IMG/VR virus record: IMGVR_UViG_3300049845_000291
Location: 1-64,000 of that record
Length of the DNA stretch: 64,000 nt
Origin: a virus
Strand: one strand, 5' to 3'
Shown here in pieces: positions 36,183 to 43,643 of this stretch. The translations under genes and the position numbers were made by a program. Position 1 is the first letter of the stretch. Each line of letters opens with the position of its first letter. Below the pieces are notes generated by a model, which was not told where the DNA came from, did no database searches, and worked only from the letters and a program-made list of their open reading frames with translations.

Positions 36183-37813
36183 TGGGAACATGCTGCCCAC
36201 CAGCACCAACACCTGAGACCATTGGCGCCGCCGGTGCCGAGGCAGGAGGACCAGAGAGCGACATCAGGCCAGGTGAGAGCGTTGAGTGCTACATGGCTCG
36301 AGGTGGCAACACCTCCGGGTTGCATGACGACGCCACCTCAAACGTGCTGAACAAGATTGAGAACTCGTCGATTCCAATCAGCCAAAATCCGGTGCGCTTT
36401 GACGGCATCCAGTTCACCTTGACAGATGGCAGCACCAGGATTCCAACGTCATGGGGTTGGGTGAACGATGGAGGGGAGCCACTGGCGACTTTGGGTGGAG
36501 TCACTCTATCCAGCACCGGTGTGTTGTCTGGTAACATCCCACCGGCAGCTTTCAACAAGACCTTCAAGGTCGCTGTCACAGCATCTGACGCAACAGGTGT
36601 GATTGACCGACGAGGCTTCACCTTCTCTCCTGGCGAGGCAGGTGATGATGATCTTCGGTTGATCTCACCGCTGCCGGGAGCCACCGTGAACTCGCTGTTT
36701 GGTCCGCGGCTGCACCCAATCCAGAAAGTGATGAAGCCGCACACGGGCATTGACATGCGGTACGATGACCGCTCCGTCAAGGACGTGGTGGCGGCAGCTG
36801 ACGGCACCGTCACGCTGACTGGTGGCAACCGAAGCACTGGGTACGGTTTACGTGTCTGGATCAAGCACACCACAAAGTCTGGCAAGGACCTGGCCACCAC
36901 CACGTACAACCACCTTGAGAAGATCTACGTCAAAAACGGACAGAAGGTCATGGCTGGGCAGTCCATTGGTCTTGAAGGCAGCACAGGTGCCAGCACCGGA
37001 CCGCACCTGCACTTCGAGTGCCGGCTACCTGATGGCAAGTTCATTGACCCGTTGCCGCTGATTCGTGGGCAGATCTTGGTGGCAAGAAGCACCGGATCTC
37101 GCGGTGAAGCGCAGAACGTATCGGCACGTTCTTCCAATGCATCGCTGTCTGCGGCTGAAGTGGCGGCAAGATCTTCAAGCTGTGCCCCGTTTGGTCCGAC
37201 CTATCCTCCAGCCGATCCACCAGAAACCAACGACACCCCTCCAACACCAACTGCCACAGAGCCGTTTGAGCTGGCTTGGTTCTTCACCATGTCCCATGAG
37301 GTCGGGCCTTTCTGGAGCAACACGTTGGCTGGCACACCTGATGTTGTTGCTGGACTGATTGAGACAGCTATTCAGCGCCGGAACGTTGGGTACGTGAACA
37401 CGCCGAACTTTCCTGGCGGTGAAACCAAGTTCGGCGTGGCGCAAAAACCAAATCCAAGCGTCGCCGTCAGGTCGATTGACTACGCGGCGGCGAAGAAGCT
37501 TGGGTTCAACAATTACTGGAAGAGCGCCCCGATCAGTTGCGTTGGCAAGGGATCGTACATCGCGGTCTTGCTGTTCGACCTAAATTATCTGCATGGTGGC
37601 GGCAACGCCAGAACAATCTGGCAGAATGCCATCGACGCTGGCATGAACGCCAGCGTGTCATCGAGAGACGATCAGCTGATTGCATGCGAGATCCTGACGG
37701 ACGCTCGTGTGCAGTTCATTGAAGATATAACCCAACCTGCGTACCAGCGGGGTTGGCTGCGACGAGCTAACGAGACGTTGGCGTACGTGCGCTCATTACC
37801 ACCTGGACTGTGA
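36182..37813 (+). CDS. Two-domain cell-wall lysin: M23 endopeptidase plus GH108-type muramidase
   Basis: 543 aa. Residues ~60-150 look Ig-like ('IQFTLTDGSTRIPTSWGW'). Residues ~160-290 are an M23 zinc endopeptidase with 'HTGIDM' (His and Asp ligands, ~187-192) and 'GPHLHFE' (~273-279). Residues ~360-540 resemble glycoside hydrolase 108 with its peptidoglycan-binding tail: 'MSHEVGPFWSN' carries the probable catalytic Glu, 'FPGGETKFGVAQ' matches the GGxTxxGI motif, and 'QRGWLRRANETL' closes the binding domain. No signal peptide is seen. Next to the spanins it could be the endolysin, but tail genes follow and the spike lacks a lysozyme, so a tail-borne lysin is equally possible. No holin is recognisable beside it. 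Confidence 0.82.
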   Translation: MGTCCPPAPTPETIGAAGAEAGGPESDIRPGESVECYMARGGNTSGLHDDATSNVLNKIENSSIPISQNPVRFDGIQFTLTDGSTRIPTSWGWVNDGGEPLATLGGVTLSSTGVLSGNIPPAAFNKTFKVAVTASDATGVIDRRGFTFSPGEAGDDDLRLISPLPGATVNSLFGPRLHPIQKVMKPHTGIDMRYDDRSVKDVVAAADGTVTLTGGNRSTGYGLRVWIKHTTKSGKDLATTTYNHLEKIYVKNGQKVMAGQSIGLEGSTGASTGPHLHFECRLPDGKFIDPLPLIRGQILVARSTGSRGEAQNVSARSSNASLSAAEVAARSSSCAPFGPTYPPADPPETNDTPPTPTATEPFELAWFFTMSHEVGPFWSNTLAGTPDVVAGLIETAIQRRNVGYVNTPNFPGGETKFGVAQKPNPSVAVRSIDYAAAKKLGFNNYWKSAPISCVGKGSYIAVLLFDLNYLHGGGNARTIWQNAIDAGMNASVSSRDDQLIACEILTDARVQFIEDITQPAYQRGWLRRANETLAYVRSLPPGL

Positions 37814-37820
37814 GGACCAC

Positions 37821-38366
37821 ATGAAAACGTATGACGACATCCGAGGCCAGATCAAGAACGGTGATTTGATCCATCTGTACCGGGCTGACAAGCCACTCCC
37901 AAGAACCGTGCTTCATTGGGTGATCAACTTCTTCACTGGCTCACCGATCTATCACAACGTAATCGCGCTCTGGATGAGCACTGACAGTGGTGAACGTCGG
38001 CTGATGTGCGTTGAGTCGCACATCAAAGGCGGCAAGCGCATCGTTCCACTCAGTGTGTATGCGGACGAGAAGATGGAGATCCATCCTTTGCCTGATGACG
38101 TTGACTTCACAGACATGGAACCAACGCTGATGCACCGAGTCGGCCGTCAGCGGTATGGGATCTTTGACTTCATCGCCATCGGGTTGCGCGAGTTTACTGG
38201 GATCAAGCTTGGCGATGCGGGCGGTCAGGTCTGCAGTGAGATGGCCGCTGAGGCGTGGATCTCGGCTGGTGTCCATCTGCCAGGTACCTTGCTGAGCCCG
38301 GGTCGTTTGCGTGGCGAGCTGATCAAGCTTGGAATCACCCCAACCATCAGGGCGAACATGGTATGA
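37821..38366 (+). CDS. Permuted NlpC/P60 (YiiX/YebB-like) papain-fold hydrolase
   Basis: 181 aa, ATG with GAGGAC upstream. The order of catalytic parts is that of permuted NlpC/P60 enzymes: an early His in 'SPIYHNVIALW' (His ~45) with a following strand and 'CVESHIKGG', and a late Cys in 'GGQVCSEMAAEAWISAG' (Cys ~137) leading a helix. Related proteins cleave amide or ester bonds in peptidoglycan or lipids. The ATGA overlap with the PAAR gene hints at a tail-associated or lysis role. The substrate cannot be told. Confidence 0.65.
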   Translation: MKTYDDIRGQIKNGDLIHLYRADKPLPRTVLHWVINFFTGSPIYHNVIALWMSTDSGERRLMCVESHIKGGKRIVPLSVYADEKMEIHPLPDDVDFTDMEPTLMHRVGRQRYGIFDFIAIGLREFTGIKLGDAGGQVCSEMAAEAWISAGVHLPGTLLSPGRLRGELIKLGITPTIRANMV

Positions 38367-38662
38367 GCGGCAACACCGTTCGAATCGGCGACAAGGTCAC
38401 CTGCGGTGACAACTCCGCTTCAGGGTCTGGCAACGTATTTGCGAACGGCATGCCAATCACTCACGCTGGGCAGAAGAACACCACAGGTCATGGATGCTTC
38501 CCCCCAACGGTGTTTGCCGGGCCGTGGTCTGCGACCGTGTTCGTGAACAATCAGCCCGTCGCGCTCAAGGGCAAGACCAAGATCACGCCGCACCGGTGCG
38601 GGAAGAGCGTGCATGATGGGATTGCAAGCAGCGCGTCCCCAGACGTCTACGTTGAAGCCTGA
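38363..38662 (+). CDS. PAAR-type spike tip protein
   Basis: 99 aa from ATG 38363 (ATGA overlap); a longer upstream frame is the shadow of the preceding gene. 'NTVRIGDKVTCGDN', 'GNVFANGMPITHAGQ' and 'TVFVNNQPVALKG' are the repeated short strands of PAAR domains, and Cys/His residues placed near the ends (C14, H35, C46, H74, C77) suit the bound metal ion. PAAR proteins form the sharp cone at the end of gp5/VgrG needles in phage tails and type VI secretion. It should cap the spike at 4244-5353 although it is coded 33 kb away. Confidence 0.82.
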   Translation: MSGNTVRIGDKVTCGDNSASGSGNVFANGMPITHAGQKNTTGHGCFPPTVFAGPWSATVFVNNQPVALKGKTKITPHRCGKSVHDGIASSASPDVYVEA

Positions 38663-39558
38663 TGCCTCTCAATCTTGCCAAGGCGTACTCGTACGTTCCT
38701 AAGGTCAGCGGACCGGTGCAGCTCGTCACGCGGTCATCTAGACGTGCCAGGTTGACAGCGGGCGGCACGTACTTCAGGTCAAAGGAGTACGGTGAGAGCG
38801 CTAACCTGATTCGGGTTCAGGTCATTGAGAACACGAGTCCAGAGGGTGCCCTGGTCGTCCAGCACGGAGCTCTCAAACCTGATGAGATGATCGCATGGAC
38901 TGGGTCAAATGCTGGCGTCGAGGTCGAGCTTTTCGAAAACAACCTGGAGTGGAACCAAGAGCTACGTGTCACCATTGAGGGCTCAACCACAGTGGCGAAT
39001 TTATACGGCATTAGGTGGCAAATAGCGGGCGGCGAGGACTTCATTTCAGCCGTTGGGCCTGTCGTCAGTGGGATCTTTTCAGGTGCCGGCGTCGTCATGA
39101 AGCTCAAGTTCACCACATGGCCAGCTGGTGGGGTACTGACGATCCGTGCTCGCGTCAAAAAGATTCCTTTGACCCGAATCACGGTGACAACCGACACTGG
39201 AACTGAAGATGGTTGGGCCATCCCAGCCCTGCGAACGGCCGTGAACAGCGACTCGAACCAGTGGATCTACATGCCCACGCGATCAGGGCCTGTCGAACCT
39301 CCAGCGCTCCCGGCAGCTGGAGAGGACGCGCAAGACACTGGGACCGATGCCAAGTTCCTGACGGCGTTCTCATTAACGAACCTGGCCGGTGGCGATGGTC
39401 TACCAACCTCGCCAGCCGGGCTAAACACCGGACCCGATCGAACCTTGGTGCACCTGAACTATGCCGAGAAGGAGGACGGCTCGCTGGGCGAGCTTAACGT
39501 CGTCCATGAGTGGGTCGGCGACAGCCAGCTCATCGGCAGCTGGCAGCGGTACTCTTGA
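38662..39558 (+). CDS. Unrecognised beta-rich protein, probable virion component
   Basis: 298 aa, TGATG overlap with the PAAR gene. Reads as all-beta with many Val/Thr strands ('GALVVQHGALKPDEMIAWTG', 'ELRVTIEGSTTVANLYGIRW', 'VLTIRARVKKIPLTRITVTTD') and a Pro/Ala/Gly linker near residues 212-225. No signal peptide, membrane segment or enzyme motif. It is the last gene of the rightward late block and ends ten bases before a strong palindrome. Likely structural by location; no family recognised. Confidence 0.55.
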   Translation: MPLNLAKAYSYVPKVSGPVQLVTRSSRRARLTAGGTYFRSKEYGESANLIRVQVIENTSPEGALVVQHGALKPDEMIAWTGSNAGVEVELFENNLEWNQELRVTIEGSTTVANLYGIRWQIAGGEDFISAVGPVVSGIFSGAGVVMKLKFTTWPAGGVLTIRARVKKIPLTRITVTTDTGTEDGWAIPALRTAVNSDSNQWIYMPTRSGPVEPPALPAAGEDAQDTGTDAKFLTAFSLTNLAGGDGLPTSPAGLNTGPDRTLVHLNYAEKEDGSLGELNVVHEWVGDSQLIGSWQRYS

Positions 39559-39564
39559 TGCAGA

Positions 39565-39589
39565 ACCGGCGACACGAGGTGTCGCCGGT
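39565..39589. terminator. Perfect palindrome between converging transcripts
   Basis: ACCGGCGACAC-GAG-GTGTCGCCGGT, 11-bp stem with a 3-base loop. It sits between the + strand gene ending at 39558 and the - strand gene ending at 39652 and could stop both. T runs are short (CTTAAATTT on the + side). A second GGGTGTCGCCGG copy follows at 39634-39645. Confidence 0.7.
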
Positions 39590-39651
39590 GGGCCTTAAAT
39601 TTCTAAGATGATAGGTACTGTGTCCGGCAGACCGGGTGTCGCCGGCGTCGC

Positions 39652-40260
39652 CTAAAGCTCTTTGCCTGGCGTGTTGTTTCGACCGTCGGCGCTCACGAAG
39701 ATCTTCTCTACCGCGCCCCGAATCAGACCACCAGCCTGCGCAAACAGGCCCTGCTTGAGCTCGTCGATGAGCTCCTTGTTCTTGTACAGGTCGCTGGAGC
39801 GCATGCCGCCGGTTAGCTTCAGGTGCACAGGAATCGGATCATCACCGAGCACGCGCTTGATCATGCGCATCCGGCCGCGGCCTTCATGGCCGGTGACCTT
39901 TGGCAGGCTCTCACCCTTCTGATCGAACCGAATGTCGAGGAACGGAATGCCAACAGCGTACCCTTGCTTGACGACGAGCTCTTCGAGCTCGTACGACGTC
40001 GGTTCCTGGTGGCCCTCATCGTCGAGGGCCAGCTTCAGGAACGTGCTCGGTTTCATGAGCGCCACAGCACCCTCGTGCCAGATGTTACCGTTCAACGGCA
40101 CGGATCCTAGGCCCTTACGGGCCGAGAAGGTGATGGGGCCGATCTGGTACTCGAACTCGGCCACGGCTGGAGACCAGGCTGGAGCGTTCTCGAACTTCTC
40201 CGCGTAGATCTTGCGTGGCTCGTTCTCGGCCAGAAAGGATTTGAAGGTGATGTGCCGCAT
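39652..40260 (-). CDS. Unrecognised protein with packaging-like N-terminus
   Basis: 202 aa from ATG 40260, which overlaps the previous stop (TGATG); a TTG directly before it is an alternative. Begins MRHITFKSFLAENE, close in pattern to T4 internal protein leaders (MKTYQEFIAE), with a possible L-x-E cut at LAE. Near residue 122 'VTGHEGRGRMRMIKRVLGDD' recalls the '-GHEGRHR-' motif of ParB-like phage proteins. The second half is helical and Gly/Asp/Lys-rich. The last - strand gene before the convergent terminator. Function unknown. Confidence 0.58.
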   Translation of the reverse strand: MRHITFKSFLAENEPRKIYAEKFENAPAWSPAVAEFEYQIGPITFSARKGLGSVPLNGNIWHEGAVALMKPSTFLKLALDDEGHQEPTSYELEELVVKQGYAVGIPFLDIRFDQKGESLPKVTGHEGRGRMRMIKRVLGDDPIPVHLKLTGGMRSSDLYKNKELIDELKQGLFAQAGGLIRGAVEKIFVSADGRNNTPGKEL

Positions 40261-40469
40261 CAAGTATTTATGAGACGGGCTCTGAACTGGGCTCGGGGCC
40301 GATGCTCGTACGAGCGGTCCATGGCCTGCCAGCTCCTACAGAACGGCTTGACGACAACCTCGACAAGCGGGTCCTTCAGCAGCTCGAGCGCGTTCTGCTG
40401 GCAGATCGGGACCCAGCCGCCGGCCTTCAGCCGCAGCCTGACTCTGGCGATGGAGTCAGGCTCACGCAT
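40260..40469 (-). CDS. Small basic protein between the LexA-like gene and the 202-aa gene
   Basis: 69 aa, ATG in a TGATG overlap with the LexA-like gene and a TGATG overlap at its own end. Basic, with 'ARVRLRLKAGGWVPICQQNALELLKDP' near the start (amphipathic helix pattern) and two Cys. No family recognised. Tight coupling on both sides and GC-rich third codon positions like its neighbours support a real gene; the competing + strand frame over the same bases is not supported. Confidence 0.55.
   Translation of the reverse strand: MREPDSIARVRLRLKAGGWVPICQQNALELLKDPLVEVVVKPFCRSWQAMDRSYEHRPRAQFRARLINT
40265..40270 (-). promoter_or_regulatory. TAAATA box at the start of the 202-aa gene
   Basis: TCATAAATACTTG on the - strand, only four bases before ATG 40260 and inside the end of the 69-aa gene. 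If active it would give a nearly leaderless message; it may be chance. Confidence 0.35.
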
Positions 40470-40705
40470 CAGAGCACTGGCCCGAGGGCCATGGCCAGGC
40501 CTCGCGTGGTCGGCGTGACGTTTCGCTTGTGGTGCGGCACGCGCTTCACGGCGCCATGATCTTCCAGACGATCCAGCAGCAGGTGCACGCTCGGGCCGGT
40601 GATGCCGAGCTCGGCGCCGAGCTCCTCACGAGTGGGCGAGTGTCCGTGCACGACCATGAAGGCCACGAGATGCTTCAGGCAGTTCAGCTGTTGGGGGGTG
40701 ACCAT
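40469..40705 (-). CDS. LexA-type winged-helix DNA-binding protein without protease domain
   Basis: 78 aa, ATG with GGAGCC upstream, one base after the previous stop. 'MVTPQQLNCLKHLVAFMVVHGHSPTREELGAELGITGPSVHLLLDRLEDHGAVKRVPHH' is the N-terminal DNA-binding domain pattern of LexA (sPT--Ela--lgi-s-s-V---l--Le-kG-i-r); the helix-turn-helix lies near residues 24-55. The self-cleaving C-terminal domain of LexA is absent, so it would be a constitutive binder or need a partner. It may act on the palindromes TGTAAC-(G/GC)-GTTACA at 41069 and 53237, the first of which lies upstream of its own operon. Confidence 0.75.
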   Translation of the reverse strand: MVTPQQLNCLKHLVAFMVVHGHSPTREELGAELGITGPSVHLLLDRLEDHGAVKRVPHHKRNVTPTTRGLAMALGPVL

Positions 40706-40706
40706 C

Positions 40707-41015
40707 TTAGGCTCCTTCGGAGTTCAGAACTTCCATGATGTCGGGAATCTGCTCGCTGAGCTCGAACAGACCTTGCGGCAGCTCGGTCACAGGCGTGACC
40801 TGCTCTCCTTGGACGCGGAACCGATGGAGCTCGGTGCTCAGGCGGCGGGAGGGCAGCTCGACGACGTACGTGATGTAGAACTGGTGCTTGGCCGCATCGT
40901 ACCACAGTCCGTCGACGTGGCCGTCCAGCGCCACGAGCGGTGAGGTGCCGATGAACTTGCCGACCTGACGCACCGCGTCTTCGGCATCGATCAGCAGCTC
41001 CTTGAGTTGCCCCAT
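40707..41015 (-). CDS. Unrecognised small acidic protein upstream of the LexA-like gene
   Basis: 102 aa from ATG 41015 (GGAGAG eight bases upstream); a longer frame to 41099 runs through the promoter and is rejected. 'MGQLKELLIDAEDAVRQVGKFIG' starts a helix. Strands follow ('FYITYVVELPSRRLSTELHRFRV'), and the end 'GLFELSEQIPDIMEVLNSEGA' is acidic. First gene of the transcript that includes the LexA-like repressor. No known family. Confidence 0.6.
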   Translation of the reverse strand: MGQLKELLIDAEDAVRQVGKFIGTSPLVALDGHVDGLWYDAAKHQFYITYVVELPSRRLSTELHRFRVQGEQVTPVTELPQGLFELSEQIPDIMEVLNSEGA

Positions 41016-41041
41016 TGTGCTCTCCGTGACTAGGATGAATG

Positions 41042-41083
41042 GAATTCTATCCAGTCTAGAGGACAGAGTGTAACGCGTTACAC
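41042..41083 (-). promoter_or_regulatory. Promoter with overlapping 16-bp palindrome
   Basis: On the - strand, TTACAC, 18 bases and TAGAAT precede ATG 41015 by about 30 bases. The -35 region is the right half of a perfect palindrome GTGTAACGCGTTACAC (41068-41083), which also contains the stop of the upstream gene. Placement suits an operator. Confidence 0.55.
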
Positions 41084-41713
41084 TTCTGCCAGGAACCACT
41101 CCTGATACGTGCCCGGGAAGGACATGGGGTCATACGACCAAGCGGCACCCTCTGGTGTCGTGAGCTTCGTGGTCAACAGGATCTGTTCCATGGAGCCAAA
41201 CATCACGTGGCTCAGTGCATGGACGAAGTGCGGCGTGGCTGGGAAGAACACCGCCATACCACGAACCGGCGTCAGGCTGAAATCGTACGCTGGGAATTCA
41301 AGCTTCGCACCGTACACCTCGAACCGTGGGTCAAGAGGTACGGATGAGTTGAAGTCCTTGAGCCAGAGGAAGCCGACCAGATCGATGTCTCGAACCTTAT
41401 GCCACTTCTTTCTGGAATACATCCAGCCTTGGGCACCGATTGGTTCAGCGGGCTTCTTCGGATCTTCCCAGTACTGTTGGAACATGCCATTCCAGTCGAG
41501 CACTCGAGAACCGTACCGTTCTTCAATAGCTTGGCGATGAGGTGCGAGCGCACCTCGAATCATCGTCAGCTCGGCTGGTGGCAGCAGTCTTTCGTACTTG
41601 AGAGGACGACCGTCTTCGTCAAGACTCGGCTTCAGCAACCCAAGTTCCTTGATCAGCTGCTCGCAGCGGAGCGGGCTGATCAAGTCCTCAATTACGTGGA
41701 ATGGTGAGTGCAT
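41078..41713 (-). CDS. 2-oxoglutarate/Fe(II) dioxygenase-like protein
   Basis: 211 aa from ATG 41713 (GGAGCTCC upstream); a longer start at 41749 would overlap the previous gene further. The C-terminal half fits the double-stranded beta-helix of phage prolyl-4-hydroxylase-like oxygenases: 'IDLVGFLWLKDF', 'FEVYGAKLEFP', 'FSLTPVRGMAVFFPATPHFVHAL' (second His ligand and preceding strand) and 'QILLTTKL'. The usual H-x-D pair is not clear, so activity is uncertain. T4-like marine phages often carry such enzymes, with unknown targets. It overlaps the previous gene by 26 bases. Confidence 0.6.
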   Translation of the reverse strand: MHSPFHVIEDLISPLRCEQLIKELGLLKPSLDEDGRPLKYERLLPPAELTMIRGALAPHRQAIEERYGSRVLDWNGMFQQYWEDPKKPAEPIGAQGWMYSRKKWHKVRDIDLVGFLWLKDFNSSVPLDPRFEVYGAKLEFPAYDFSLTPVRGMAVFFPATPHFVHALSHVMFGSMEQILLTTKLTTPEGAAWSYDPMSFPGTYQEWFLAEV

Positions 41714-42299
41714 TGGCGGTTTGGAGCTCTTCAAACACGCCGCGGTCAAGCTTCAGGAGTGGGGTCTCGCCAGCCTCTGTGACGCGCACCGTCACGAACT
41801 TTGCAAGATCGCCGAGCTGGACCTGAACGTCGTGTTCAAGGTTCTGGGTATCGCCGGGCCAGAACGAGAAGTGCGTCTCGTTTAGCGCGTACGCTGTTTT
41901 CTTACCGACCATCAGGCCGTTTGGCGTCAGTTCGTTGAGTCCCTCAGTGAGCTCGACCTTGACACGTTCGCCATCTACGACAATGAACAGCTCCTCTGAG
42001 AACTTAGACCACTCTGGGTGAGGATCATCAGCAGGGGGCGGTTCTTTCCTGATCTTGTCATCTGCCTTTGGGGCATCATCCTTCGGTGCTTCGGGCTCTT
42101 CCTTCGGAGCCTCGTCCTTTGGGGCCTCAGGCTCCTTCGGCGGTTCATCGTCTTCACCGGCAAGGGCGCCAAGAAATTCAACCAAACGGGCGGTCTTTGT
42201 GTTCAGGACCCGAACGTCAAGGCCTTCATCTTTGAAGATCTCCACTGCCTTGTTGATGGCTGGAGATTTCTCGTAGCACATGATCACGACTGGATGCAT
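41688..42299 (-). CDS. Unrecognised protein with acidic Pro/Ala/Lys repeat linker
   Basis: 203 aa, ATG with GGAGGAC upstream. Residues 1-45 ('HPVVIMCYEKSPAINKAVEIF') could be a small alpha/beta domain. Residues ~52-95 are a low-complexity linker of 'EAPKDEAPKEE' type. Residues ~100-203 are strand-rich ('KVELTEGLNELTPNGLMVGK', 'FVTVRVTEAGETPLL'). Such a linker between two domains is common in virion and scaffold proteins. No family recognised. It follows the gene with the 42903 late promoter, so it is probably late. Confidence 0.55.
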   Translation of the reverse strand: MHPVVIMCYEKSPAINKAVEIFKDEGLDVRVLNTKTARLVEFLGALAGEDDEPPKEPEAPKDEAPKEEPEAPKDDAPKADDKIRKEPPPADDPHPEWSKFSEELFIVVDGERVKVELTEGLNELTPNGLMVGKKTAYALNETHFSFWPGDTQNLEHDVQVQLGDLAKFVTVRVTEAGETPLLKLDRGVFEELQTANALTIPRN

Positions 42300-42300
42300 G

Positions 42301-42882
42301 TCAGTCCTCCATCGTCACGCGAGTGATCTTTGGGTTCGTCATCTTTGGGGCGTGCTTCACCATGAAGACGTGGCGTGCATGCGCTTTGTCCTTGACAGCC
42401 TTGATCTTTACCTGCCCAGTTGCGCGCTGTTTCATGTTGCCTTCAGGATCAGCCTTCTTAGCAGATTCGCTCTCGTCGTCGCAGCTGTACAGCACCGTTG
42501 CCGTTTTGTTTCCAGCAGATTCGGTCAGCCCAGCCATCTCACGGGCGCGGCGGGCCGCATAGAACTCATCCATCTCCTTGGCCACGACAGTTGGATCCTC
42601 TCCCTCAAGGACCTGCACAGGCGCCATGGTTTCAGCCTGCAGCGCGAGCTTGCACTTGTCCATGGCAATGCGCTTCACGATCTTGTATGTGCTCTGGGCG
42701 TATGTCACGGGGTCAGTGATGCAGACACACAACACCAAGTCCGCCATGACCATTGGGTCATTTGGTTGGGAGCTTACTGCTGGTTGGCTGTCAATCCAAA
42801 CTGAGATGTGTGAACAAGATGAGGTGTCAACATCAGCTGGCACCTGCACCGCTGCAGTCAGGTCGTATGAATCGGGGTACAT
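42301..42882 (-). CDS. Unrecognised late protein
   Basis: 193 aa, ATG with AAGGAGC upstream, 20 nt after a TAAATA box. The first half is strand-rich with four Cys; the second half is basic and charged ('KKADPEGNMKQRATGQVKIKAVKDKAHARHVF'). A segment 'REMAGLTES' near residue 117 fits the L-x-E cut site of T4-type head protease, as does 'LAGLTEA' in the gene at 53285. No known family. Late expression is well supported by its promoter. Confidence 0.55.
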   Translation of the reverse strand: MYPDSYDLTAAVQVPADVDTSSCSHISVWIDSQPAVSSQPNDPMVMADLVLCVCITDPVTYAQSTYKIVKRIAMDKCKLALQAETMAPVQVLEGEDPTVVAKEMDEFYAARRAREMAGLTESAGNKTATVLYSCDDESESAKKADPEGNMKQRATGQVKIKAVKDKAHARHVFMVKHAPKMTNPKITRVTMED

Positions 42883-42902
42883 TGCTGCTCCTTTTTGAGG
42901 AC

Positions 42903-42908
42903 TATTTA
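42903..42908 (-). promoter_or_regulatory. Late promoter TAAATA for the 193-aa gene
   Basis: GTCTAAATAGTCC on the - strand, 20 nt before ATG 42882; its TAA is also the stop codon of the nuclease gene. The same flanks (CTAAATAGTCC) occur in the promoter at 53252. Confidence 0.75.
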
Positions 42909-43643
42909 GACCTTTTGAAGCACCTGTGCCCAGAACCGCGCGGCGCGCTCTCGCAGCTCGGAGAACTTGCTTTCGACGTCTACAATGAACTCCAGTGGGA
43001 AGCCCTTTGCCGCAGCCATCAAGATAACACCCTGTTTGATGTCAGTTCCGAACCGCTCATTGTGTGCCATCGCATAGAACGCAAGCTGGATCTCATAATC
43101 CGCAACATCGTCGCGGTTCTTGATCCGAGCGGCGGTCTTGAAGTCAATGATCGATGGGACGCCCTTGTATTCCCCAGCACAATCAAATCGACCCGCCACT
43201 TGAACCTGGTCAGAGTACAGCGCCTTCTCTTGACCCCAGATCTCGTTGATCAGGTTCAGCTTGAGCTTCAAGGAATTGAAGGCGTTTCGATCGTCCTGAG
43301 GAATGCTCTGACCATCAACCGGTGCAAAGACCTCCTGATCTTTCAGGTACCGTTCGACCAGCGTGTGCACCATCGTGCCATGCTGGGTTGCTTCAAGGCT
43401 TTTTTGCGCGGCGCTTTTTTCGCCTAAGGATTTTCTCCACTGCTCGAGCGAACGCTTTTTCTCCGGCGCTTCGGTTATTCCCAAGACGGTGGTGATCGAT
43501 GGCAGCGCGCCAATTGGTGTGCTGTACCACCGCATTCCAAGCTCATTCGTGGTCTCGTACTCGACGTACGGAAATGGGCGGTGAACTCGTTGAGCTGTAC
43601 TTGACGGGGCAACCTTGTCCTTCAGCCAGTTCTTGGGGGTCAT
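42906..43643 (-). CDS. PD-(D/E)XK nuclease, RecB/MGME1-like
   Basis: 245 aa, ATGA overlap with the previous gene. The nuclease core is readable: 'THGTMVHTLVERYL' pattern near residue 85-100 (as 'QHGTMVH'), 'VAGRFDCAG' (~147-155, Asp), 'SIIDFKTA' (~161-168, the D-x-K pair) and 'YEIQLAFYAMAH' (~183-194, the Q-x-x-x-Y helix). This is the RecB/Cas4/MGME1 branch of the superfamily and probably trims DNA ends. Neighbours include a ligase-fold protein and small basic proteins. T4-like phages without gp46/47 at hand often have such a gene; its late context is unusual. Confidence 0.78.
   Translation of the reverse strand: MTPKNWLKDKVAPSSTAQRVHRPFPYVEYETTNELGMRWYSTPIGALPSITTVLGITEAPEKKRSLEQWRKSLGEKSAAQKSLEATQHGTMVHTLVERYLKDQEVFAPVDGQSIPQDDRNAFNSLKLKLNLINEIWGQEKALYSDQVQVAGRFDCAGEYKGVPSIIDFKTAARIKNRDDVADYEIQLAFYAMAHNERFGTDIKQGVILMAAAKGFPLEFIVDVESKFSELRERAARFWAQVLQKV

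Noticed and set aside
40252-40518. + strand frame of 88 aa over the 69-aa - strand gene
   Set aside because: The - strand gene is coupled at both ends and uses the local codon pattern; the + strand frame has no context.
42280-43427. + strand frames of 174 and 224 aa
   Set aside because: They lie opposite the PD-(D/E)XK nuclease and its neighbour, which have readable motifs and coupled starts.
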